In this document: one piece after another, positions 5,449-10,752 of the stretch
How the letters are laid out: each line of letters starts with the position of its first letter
Position numbering within the stretch: position 1 is the first letter of the stretch
Assembly: GCA_947450745.1 (NCBI GenBank)
Contig: CANFYD010000083.1
Span: 1 to 10,752 of the forward strand
Reading direction: 5' to 3'
DNA from: Burkholderiales bacterium
GTDB lineage: Bacteria; Pseudomonadota; Gammaproteobacteria; Burkholderiales; Burkholderiaceae_C
DNA length: 10,752 nucleotides
Notes under the pieces: model-generated
Databases searched by the model: none
What the model was told of the DNA's origin: nothing
What the model saw: the letters and a program-made list of their open reading frames with translations, nothing else
Translations under genes and position numbers: made by a program

Positions 5449-7668
5449 ATGGCTGAGCAAGCAACCCACTACCGCATCTGCCCCTTGTGCGAGGCCTGTT
5501 GCGGGCTGGAAATACGCACCGAGGGCGCGCAGGTGATCAGCATTCGCGGCGCGGTGGACGATGTGTTCAGCGCGGGCTTCATTTGCCCCAAGGGCGTATC
5601 GCTGAAGGATCTGCATGAAGACCCGGACCGCCTGCGCCAACCGCTGATCAAGCGCGACGGCCAGTTCGTCACCGCCACCTGGGACGAGGCGTTCAGCGAG
5701 ATCGAACGGCGCTTGCTGCCGGTGATTGCAAGCCATGGCCCGGACGCGGTGGCGGCATCGATCGGCAACCCGGCCGCGCACAAGATCAGTCTGCTGGCCT
5801 ACTTCCCGCGTTTGGCCCGGGCGCTTGGCACCCGCAATGTCTTTTCGGCCTCGACGCTGGACCAGATGCCCAAGCAGCTCAGCTCCGGCTTGATGTATGG
5901 CCACTGGCTGAGCATCCCGGTGCCGGACCTGCCGCGCAGCGATCTGTTGATCATTCTGGGTGCCAACCCGATGGTCAGCAACGGCAGCCTGTGGACCGTG
6001 CCCGACTATCGGGGCAAGGCCAAAGCGATGCGCGAGCGCGGCGGCCGTATCGTCGTCATCGACCCCAGGCGCACCGAGACCGCCCATGCCGCCGATGAAT
6101 ATCTGCCGATTCAGCCCGGCGGCGATGTCTTCTTGCTGCTCGGCATGGTGCACACCTTGTTCGACGAAAACCTGGTGCAGCTCAAGCACTTGGCCGGCCA
6201 TGTGAACGGCCTGGACGACTTGCGCGCTGCGGTCGCGCCCTACAGCCCGGAGCGGATGGCGGCCGGTGCCGGTATCACCGCTGAAGCGCAACGCCGCTTG
6301 GCGCGCGATTTGGCCGCCACCGAGCGGGCCTCGATCTACGGCCGCATCGGCACCTGCGTGCAGCGCTTCGGCACGCTGAACAGTTGGCTGATCGATGTGC
6401 TGAATATCTTGACCGGCCACTTGGACGCAGTGGGCGGCGCGATGTTCCCGAAAGCAGCCGCCTTTGCCGCCAACACGGTGGGCCAGCCCGGCAGCGGTCG
6501 CGGCATTACCACCGGCCGGCGCGCCAGTCGCGTCAGCGGCGCACCCGAGGTCTTCGGCGAGCTGCCGATGAATTGCCTGAGCGAAGAGATAGAAACCGCC
6601 GGACCGGGTCAAGTGCGCGCGCTGATCACCATCGCCAGCAACCCGGTGCTGTCGGCACCGAATGGCCAACGCCTGTCGAAAGCGCTGGACTCGCTCGACT
6701 TCATGCTCAGCCTGGACATCTATTTGAACGAGACCAGTCGCCACGCCGACGTCATCTTGCCCGGCTTGTCGCCGCTGGAAGATTTGCATTACGACATGGC
6801 CTTCCCGCAACTGTCCTGGCGCAATCACGCCCGCTTTTCAGGCCCGGTGTTCGCCAAAGCGGCCGATCAACCGGAGGAATGGGAAACGATTCAGCGATTG
6901 GCTGCACTGGTGGCGGGCCAAGACTGGCGCGCCGATGTGGGAGAGATGGATGACGCGGCCGTGGCGGCGGAAGTGCGGCGCTTCGCTGGCGCGCAGACGG
7001 CGGCCGTGCTGGCGCATTTGGCCCCGCAGCGCGGCCCGGAGCGCTTGGTCGATCTGGCGCTGCGCACGGGGCCCTACGGCGACCAGTTCGGCTTGAAGCC
7101 GGCCGGCCTCACGCTGGCCCAGGTCAAAGCGGCTCCGGGTGGCATTGACCTGGGCGAATTGCAGCCTCGCGTGCCGGAACTGCTGCGTACGCCGTCAGGT
7201 CGGATCGAGTTGGCTCCGCCGTCCTTGCTGGCCGACTTGGCCTTTGTCGATGCCGCGCTGGAACAAACGCCGTCGGCCACGGCCATGATCTTGATTGGCC
7301 GGCGCGACATGCGCTCGGGCAACAGCTGGATGCACAACCTGCCGGTGCTGGCCAAGGGGCCGGAGCGCTGCACCTTGATGGTCAATCCGGACGATGCGGA
7401 ACGGCTCGGTTTGCAAAACGGCGGCACGGCGCGCGTCAGCACCGCCTTGGGAGAGTTGCTCGCGCAAGTGGCGATCAGCGCCGACCTGATGGCCGGAGTC
7501 GTCAGCTTGCCGCACGGTTGGGGCCATGATTTGCAGGGCAGCCGACTGCAAGTGGCCAGCGCCCGGCCGGGCGTCAATATGAATGCGCTGCTGGACGGTG
7601 AGCAGCGCGATCCGCTTTCAGGCAATGCGGTGCTCAGCGGCGTGGCGGTCAGCGTGACGGCGGCTTGA
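5449..7668 (+). CDS. Molybdopterin-dependent oxidoreductase with one [4Fe-4S] cluster (substrate unknown)
   Basis: This 739-residue protein belongs to the DMSO reductase/formate dehydrogenase superfamily. Residues 11-46 carry C-x2-C-x3-C-x27-C (C11, C14, C18, C46) for a [4Fe-4S] cluster, followed by K48 as in formate dehydrogenases. The main molybdopterin domain follows, with LIILGANPMVSNG and the VVIDPRRTETA region. The last 120 or so residues form the dinucleotide-binding domain (RSGNSWMHN, SLPHGWGHD). In the region that carries the metal ligand, STLDQMPKQLSSG at 135-147 has serines and an aspartate but no cysteine or selenocysteine. I see no Tat signal and no electron-transfer or membrane subunit next door, so it is probably cytoplasmic. 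ATG 5449 is chosen because GGAGA at 5436-5440 is 8 bases upstream; an in-frame TTG at 5380 adds a non-conserved tail. I would not name a substrate. Confidence 0.88.
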   Translation: MAEQATHYRICPLCEACCGLEIRTEGAQVISIRGAVDDVFSAGFICPKGVSLKDLHEDPDRLRQPLIKRDGQFVTATWDEAFSEIERRLLPVIASHGPDAVAASIGNPAAHKISLLAYFPRLARALGTRNVFSASTLDQMPKQLSSGLMYGHWLSIPVPDLPRSDLLIILGANPMVSNGSLWTVPDYRGKAKAMRERGGRIVVIDPRRTETAHAADEYLPIQPGGDVFLLLGMVHTLFDENLVQLKHLAGHVNGLDDLRAAVAPYSPERMAAGAGITAEAQRRLARDLAATERASIYGRIGTCVQRFGTLNSWLIDVLNILTGHLDAVGGAMFPKAAAFAANTVGQPGSGRGITTGRRASRVSGAPEVFGELPMNCLSEEIETAGPGQVRALITIASNPVLSAPNGQRLSKALDSLDFMLSLDIYLNETSRHADVILPGLSPLEDLHYDMAFPQLSWRNHARFSGPVFAKAADQPEEWETIQRLAALVAGQDWRADVGEMDDAAVAAEVRRFAGAQTAAVLAHLAPQRGPERLVDLALRTGPYGDQFGLKPAGLTLAQVKAAPGGIDLGELQPRVPELLRTPSGRIELAPPSLLADLAFVDAALEQTPSATAMILIGRRDMRSGNSWMHNLPVLAKGPERCTLMVNPDDAERLGLQNGGTARVSTALGELLAQVAISADLMAGVVSLPHGWGHDLQGSRLQVASARPGVNMNALLDGEQRDPLSGNAVLSGVAVSVTAA

Positions 7669-7735
7669 AGCGGAGGCCTGATGCAGCCCAGCGGCACCGC
7701 AGCAAGGCGTCATTAGAGTTTTGTTTTGAGCGGCA

Positions 7736-7764
7736 TTGGCAACTGAGTTAATCCGTGCTACACT
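7736..7764 (+). promoter_or_regulatory. Predicted sigma-70 promoter of the cold-shock gene
   Basis: TTGGCA at 7736-7741 and TACACT at 7759-7764 are separated by the ideal 17 bases. Transcription would start near 7771 and give a leader of about 170 nt before the cold-shock ATG, similar in length to the long cspA leader of E. coli. No convincing terminator separates this promoter from the oxidoreductase gene that ends 67 bases upstream. Confidence 0.65.
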
Positions 7765-7770
7765 TTTGGC

Positions 7771-7940
7771 ATAGATACGCACAAGACCGTTTCTTCAAGG
7801 TCTTCAATCTGCAGCCACCGCAGTACGTTCGCGACCGGCTCGCTTCAGTTTCAACTCCCAGTTTGACTGTTCTTGAGTGTTTCTGTCTCCGTTGACCATT
7901 TGGTCGCGGAGTGTTTTTAATAGTTTCAAAAGGAACAATC
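7771..7940 (+). promoter_or_regulatory. Long structured 5' leader of the cold-shock mRNA
   Basis: The leader carries several mutually complementary GACC and GGTC segments: GACC at 7785-7788, 7833-7836 and 7894-7897, and GGTC at 7799-7802 and 7902-7905. AAGACC (7783-7788) can pair with GGTCTT (7799-7804). CGCGACC (7830-7836) is perfectly complementary to GGTCGCG (7902-7908). The second pairing excludes the terminator-like hairpin at 7887-7911. The ribosome-binding site AAAGGAA at 7929-7935 lies just beyond. Long leaders that refold with temperature are known for E. coli cspA; that this one does so is inference. Confidence 0.6.
7887..7918 (+). terminator. Terminator-like hairpin in the cold-shock leader (possible attenuator)
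   Basis: CTCCG (7887-7891) pairs with CGGAG (7907-7911) and GACC (7894-7897) with GGTC (7902-7905) around an ATTT loop, with a small 2-by-1 internal loop. TG and then TTTTT at 7914-7918 follow. This has the form of an intrinsic terminator, yet it lies only 22 bases before the start codon, so it would be regulatory or merely a structural element of the leader. Confidence 0.5.
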
Positions 7941-8153
7941 ATGACTATCCAAACTGGCACCGTAAAGTGGTTTGACGACGGCAAGGGCTTTGGTTTCATC
8001 ACGCCTGAAGACGGCAGCAAAGACCTGTTCGCCCACCACAGCGAAATCCGCAACAACGGCGGCTTCCGCACGTTGGCTGAGAACCAAAAGGTTGAGTTTG
8101 AAGTCAAGCAAGGCCCCAAGGGTCTGCAAGCTTCGAACATCCGCGGCCTGTAA
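7941..8153 (+). CDS. CspA-family cold-shock protein (RNA chaperone)
   Basis: This 70-residue protein is a single cold-shock domain, a five-stranded beta barrel that binds single-stranded RNA and DNA and melts RNA structure in the cytoplasm. VKWFDDGKGFGFI at 8-20 contains the RNP1 motif KGFGFI (15-20), and DLFAHH at 28-33 is RNP2, with alanine where valine is more usual. Length matches the family. The ATG at 7941 is set by AAAGGAA with GGA 6 bases upstream; an in-frame start 30 bases earlier would add residues the family does not have. Its own promoter, long leader and strong terminator indicate a separate transcript. Which csp paralogue this is, and whether cold induces it, cannot be read from the sequence. 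Confidence 0.95.
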   Translation: MTIQTGTVKWFDDGKGFGFITPEDGSKDLFAHHSEIRNNGGFRTLAENQKVEFEVKQGPKGLQASNIRGL

Positions 8154-8162
8154 TTGGCTCGG

Positions 8163-8182
8163 GGCAGCGCGCAAGCGCTGCC
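8163..8182 (+). other. Perfect 8-bp hairpin with a GCAA tetraloop after the cold-shock gene
   Basis: GGCAGCGC (8163-8170) and GCGCTGCC (8175-8182) form a perfect stem closed by a GCAA loop, of the stable GNRA type. It starts 9 bases after the stop codon and has no T-run, so it may protect the mRNA end rather than terminate transcription. Its GCGCAAGCG core is repeated in the next hairpin. Confidence 0.7.
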
Positions 8183-8186
8183 ACTA

Positions 8187-8222
8187 AAAAGGGTTGATGC
8201 GCAAGCGTCAGCCCTTTTGTTT
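8187..8222 (+). terminator. Intrinsic terminator of the cold-shock gene
   Basis: Bases 8187-8200 and 8205-8218 form a 14-bp stem with two G-T pairs and again a GCAA loop (8201-8204). The 3' arm ends CCCTTTT and is followed by GTTT. The A-run on the 5' side means it could also work on transcripts from the other strand. Confidence 0.87.
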
Positions 8223-8566
8223 ATTTTGAATATCGCCAAGAGTTACCCGAAGTCTGGCGCGTAACCTTTATTGGTTGAACGTCGCGGTTTTGCACCCAAC
8301 AAAACCCACCCGATCCATTGAGTTTCAATGAATCACCCGTTTCAGTTTGCCAACATAATGACAAGTTGCGGCGAACGAAGAACAATAGGTCGGCTTCAAA
8401 GCCCGGCACCTCGCGACGGATTCTCATCCCGACGCCAAGCCAAACTCATCGTTTGAGGCCTCGAAGACTCACGATCAACTGTTCGTACCCCCAACGCACA
8501 GTCAAAACTCCCTTCGCCGTACCGCGTTGCTGCAATATCGCTGCTGCGCACACCTCTCTCAGAAAA
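8223..8566. other. Intergenic stretch without a convincing gene
   Basis: About 345 bases lie between the cold-shock terminator and the next small gene. The stretch is visibly less GC-rich than its surroundings and lacks the third-position GC bias of the neighbouring genes. An open frame of 68 codons on the - strand (8427 to 8221) has no good ribosome-binding site and I do not recognise it. No clear promoter for the downstream gene was found. It may be a leader, a small RNA region or a decayed gene. Confidence 0.5.
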
Positions 8567-8785
8567 ATGCAAACTAAAAACAGCATTGAGGTGGGCAAAT
8601 ATCTTGTCTCACCCATGATCAAACCCCAAGCCGATGGCAGCTTTGCCGCTTCGGTCTCGATTCGCTCCGGCCGCGGCATGGCCAGCCATGACCGCGTGAT
8701 GCGCTTCACGCCGAGCTTCCTGAGCCAGCGCGCTGCCATGCGTTATGCCACCGCAGAAGGCCTGGCCTGGGTTCGCGCGCACTGA
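8567..8785 (+). CDS. Small conserved-looking protein of unknown function (72 residues)
   Basis: The product starts MQTKNSIEVGKYLVSPMI and contains SIRSGRGMASHDRVMRF near its middle, then an alanine-rich helix ending EGLAWVRAH. The predicted shape is a few beta strands followed by one helix, basic and soluble, without signal peptide or membrane segment. I faintly recall small Burkholderiales proteins with a similar RSGRG...RVMRF motif but can give no family name. The frame stays open upstream to 8318, but that part is rich in unusual codons and looks non-coding. The ATG at 8567 marks where codon use becomes typical, although only a weak AGAAAA precedes it. A strong terminator follows 25 bases after the stop. 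No function is assigned. Confidence 0.68.
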   Translation: MQTKNSIEVGKYLVSPMIKPQADGSFAASVSIRSGRGMASHDRVMRFTPSFLSQRAAMRYATAEGLAWVRAH

Positions 8786-8810
8786 ACCGTGTGATGTAAA
8801 ACCCGCATAA

Positions 8811-8835
8811 AAAAGGCGCCCATTGGGCGCCTTTT
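8811..8835. terminator. Bidirectional intrinsic terminator between converging genes
   Basis: AAAAGGCGCCC (8811-8821) and GGGCGCCTTTT (8825-8835) form a perfect 11-bp stem with a 3-base loop. It has a T-run on either strand and lies between the small + strand gene ending at 8785 and the - strand efflux gene ending at 8862, so it probably serves both. Confidence 0.9.
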
Positions 8836-8861
8836 GCGTTGGCCACTCACTACTTACTGGC

Positions 8862-10247
8862 CTAGCCTCTGGCTAAACCACCACCCAAAGCCTTGTAAAG
8901 CTGCACACTGTTCAACAGCTGCGCCAAACGCACTTGAACCAGCACTTGCTGGGCAGCAAATGCCGAGCGCTGGGCGTCGAGCAGCTCCAGGCTGTTCGAG
9001 GCGCCGTTGGCGTAGCGCAGCTCGACCAAGCGCAGGCGCTCGCTTTCGGCGCGAGCTTGCGCAGCTTGCGCCCGCAATTGATCGCTGAAGGTGGCGCTGC
9101 CGGCCAGCGCATCGGCCACTTCACGGAACGCGGTCTGCACGGCCTTCTCGTACTGGGCCACGGCAATGCCTTGCGCGGCCTTGGCCGAAGCCAGATTCGC
9201 CTCGTTGCGGCCCGCGTCGAAGATCGGCAGCAGCACTTGCGAGGCAAAGCTCCAGGCCGTGTTGCTGAACAGGTCGGACAACTGCGAGCTGGCGGTCCCC
9301 AAGCTGGTCGTCAAGCTGATGTTGGGGAAGAAGGCAGCGCGCGCAGCACCGATATTGGCGCTGGCTGCAATCAATTGCTGCTCCGCTTGCAACACATCGG
9401 GTCGGGCAGCCAAGACTTCGGACGGCACACCGGCCGGCACGTCGGCCAAGCCCTGAGCCGCCAACAGTTGTCCGACCGGCAAGCCGGCAGGCAAAGACTG
9501 GCCCACCAGCAACACCAGCGCATTTTGATCCTGGGCCCGCTGCCGCTGAGCCTGCGCCAAGTTGGCCAGCGCCGCCGCAGCAGCCGACTCGGCCGAGCTG
9601 AAATCCAGCGCCGAAGCGGCACCGGCATCGAACTTCAGCCGGGTCAGGCGCAAGCTGTCGGCGCGCGTGGTCGAGGTCAGCTGACTCAAGCTGAGCAACT
9701 CTTCATCGGCCTGCAGTGCCAAATAGCTGGAAGCTACCGCCGCCACCAGCGCAATTTGCGCCGCCCGGCTGCCCTCGGCACTAGCCAGATAACGGGCTGT
9801 GGCCGCTTCGCTCTGGTTCTTCACGCGGCCGAACAGGTCCAACTCGTAAGCAGTGATCTGCAAACCGGCTTGGTAGTTATTGGTGACCGTGTTGTTGGCA
9901 CCCGGCAGACGGCTGCTAGAGAAGCCGGCGTTGACCGTCGGCAGGCGGCTGGCGTCGGCCACCCGTGCCAAAGCCCGGGCTTGCTCGACATTCAACAGCG
10001 CCACGCGCAGGTCGCGGTTGTTCTGCAGCGCCAGCGTGATCAGCTCACGCAGGCGGGCATCGTTGCCGTAAAAACTCTGCCAAGGCAAAGCCGTGGCCGC
10101 TGTTGTCCCGGCGGCCGCAGATGCGCCAGCCGTAGGCCAATCGGCGGCCACCGGCGCTGTGGGGCGTTGGTGCTCGGGGGCCAGCGACATGCAACCGGCC
10201 AGCATCAGGGCGACCGCTGCGGTCACAAGGGTTTGATAGCTTTTCAT
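8862..10247 (-). CDS. RND efflux outer-membrane channel lipoprotein (OprM/NodT family)
   Basis: This 461-residue protein is the outer-membrane duct of a tripartite drug efflux pump; it forms a trimeric beta barrel with a long periplasmic helical tunnel. Residues 1-18 are a lipoprotein signal ending LAG, followed by the lipid-anchored C19. M20 follows the cysteine, so nothing marks it for inner-membrane retention. Two OEP repeats fill the rest, with long alanine-rich helices (QAQRQRAQDQNALVLLVG) and the family motifs ARPDVLQAEQQLIAASANIGAARA and FFPNISLTTSLG. Length is normal. The ATG directly follows the stop codon of the pump gene (TGAATG), and AGGGG 6 bases upstream could serve as its ribosome-binding site. 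Substrates cannot be inferred. Confidence 0.93.
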   Translation of the reverse strand: MKSYQTLVTAAVALMLAGCMSLAPEHQRPTAPVAADWPTAGASAAAGTTAATALPWQSFYGNDARLRELITLALQNNRDLRVALLNVEQARALARVADASRLPTVNAGFSSSRLPGANNTVTNNYQAGLQITAYELDLFGRVKNQSEAATARYLASAEGSRAAQIALVAAVASSYLALQADEELLSLSQLTSTTRADSLRLTRLKFDAGAASALDFSSAESAAAAALANLAQAQRQRAQDQNALVLLVGQSLPAGLPVGQLLAAQGLADVPAGVPSEVLAARPDVLQAEQQLIAASANIGAARAAFFPNISLTTSLGTASSQLSDLFSNTAWSFASQVLLPIFDAGRNEANLASAKAAQGIAVAQYEKAVQTAFREVADALAGSATFSDQLRAQAAQARAESERLRLVELRYANGASNSLELLDAQRSAFAAQQVLVQVRLAQLLNSVQLYKALGGGLARG

Positions 10248-10752
10248 TCAGTGCCCCTGGCTGCTGTTGTCGGCAATGGCTTTGGTGACCGGCGGATCAC
10301 CCATATCCTCATGGGCATATTTGCGCCGCTGCCGCTCACTACCTTTGAAAATACCGCGCACGACCACGAAGAACACCGGCACGAACAGGACGGCCAGCGC
10401 TACTGCGGTGATCATGCCGCCGACCACGCCGGTGCCGATGGCCCGCTGGCTGGCCGAGCCCGCGCCCGAGGCCAGGAACAGTGGCATCACGCCCAGGATG
10501 AAGGCCAGCGAGGTCATCACGATCGGGCGGAAGCGCAGGTGCGCAGCGGCCAAGGCCGCTTCGACCGCACTCTTGCCCTGCGCCTGCAGATCCTTGGCGA
10601 ACTCGATGATCAAAATCGCGTTCTTGGCCGACAAACCGATGATGGTGATCAGCCCGACTTGGAAGTAGACGTCATTCGAATAACCACGCATCAACGTCCC
10701 CAGCAACACGCCCAGCACGCCCAGCGGCACGACCAGAATCACCGACAGCGGG
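10248..10752 (-). CDS. RND multidrug efflux pump, inner-membrane subunit (AcrB/MexB type), C-terminal part
   Basis: About 168 residues of the C-terminus are visible; the gene continues past the window edge at 10752. The segment matches the end of HAE1-type pumps that expel hydrophobic compounds using the proton gradient: PLSVILVVPLG, NDVYFQVGLITIIGLSAKNAILIIEFAKDL, FRPIVMTSLAFILGVMPL and GTGVVGGMITAVALAVLFVPVFFVVV. These contain the last transmembrane helices and the conserved GLSAKNAILI segment. The tail after the final helix is short and charged, ending SQGH. Only the last part is present, so substrate specificity and the proton-relay aspartates cannot be judged. The membrane-fusion partner is presumably upstream, outside the window. 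Together with the lipoprotein gene it forms an efflux operon read leftwards. Confidence 0.94.
   Translation of the reverse strand, partial: PLSVILVVPLGVLGVLLGTLMRGYSNDVYFQVGLITIIGLSAKNAILIIEFAKDLQAQGKSAVEAALAAAHLRFRPIVMTSLAFILGVMPLFLASGAGSASQRAIGTGVVGGMITAVALAVLFVPVFFVVVRGIFKGSERQRRKYAHEDMGDPPVTKAIADNSSQGH

Noticed and set aside
5200..6828. Long open frame of 542 codons on the - strand
   Set aside because: It runs antisense to modE and the oxidoreductase, both supported by motifs. Its product is rich in Q, H, R and A without recognisable domains, as expected from GC-rich codon bias.
7669..7735. Terminator after the oxidoreductase
   Set aside because: There are T-rich bases near 7719-7727 but no stem of useful length before them.
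8318..8566. Longer version (155 residues) of the small unknown protein
   Set aside because: The first 83 residues are rich in R, S, T and P and show none of the codon bias that begins at 8567; no ribosome-binding site precedes 8318.
1..10752. CRISPR array, insertion sequence, phage genes, tRNA or rRNA
   Set aside because: No regularly spaced repeats, transposase or integrase motifs, terminal inverted repeats, cloverleaf-like segments or rRNA-like sequence were seen on either strand.

Overview
The window is GC-rich, densely coding bacterial DNA. The most likely source is a betaproteobacterium of the order Burkholderiales. This rests on protein style: a photolyase pair of a kind common there, a Burkholderiales-like CspA-family protein and an RND efflux system. 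No rRNA or marker gene is present, so the genus is open. No insertion sequence, phage gene, CRISPR array, tRNA or rRNA was seen.

Left part (1-2239, + strand): a DNA-repair cluster. It holds the tail of a probable FeS-BCP (PhrB-type) photolyase, then a short photolyase-like flavoprotein that lacks the usual N-terminal antenna domain, then a Cho/UvrC-type GIY-YIG excinuclease. The last two overlap by 4 bases and both seem to use TTG starts, so light-driven repair and nucleotide-excision incision are probably co-expressed.

Middle (2254-7668, + strand): a molybdenum block in the order modB-modA-modC-modE, followed by an orphan molybdopterin oxidoreductase. A near-perfect ModE palindrome lies on the predicted -10 of modB, which suggests autoregulation by molybdate-ModE. 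Inside modE, a strong Shine-Dalgarno sequence stands 7 bases before an in-frame ATG, exactly where the two Mop domains begin. The gene may therefore also make a free 142-residue ModG-like molbindin. The oxidoreductase has its own ribosome-binding site after a 102-base gap and is the likely consumer of the cofactor.

Right part (7669-10752): a CspA-family cold-shock gene with a promoter and a leader of about 170 nt. The leader contains a terminator-like hairpin whose 3' arm can pair instead with an upstream leader segment, a plausible attenuation or temperature switch. Two GCAA-loop hairpins follow the gene, then about 345 bases of less GC-rich DNA without a convincing gene, then a 72-residue protein of unknown function. 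A perfect 11-bp hairpin probably ends transcription from both sides. On the - strand are an OprM-type outer-membrane lipoprotein and the C-terminus of an AcrB/MexB-type RND pump, directly adjacent (TGAATG).

Most genes are recognisable and ordinary. The parts most worth a second look are the internal start in modE, the cold-shock leader, the short photolyase and the orphan oxidoreductase.
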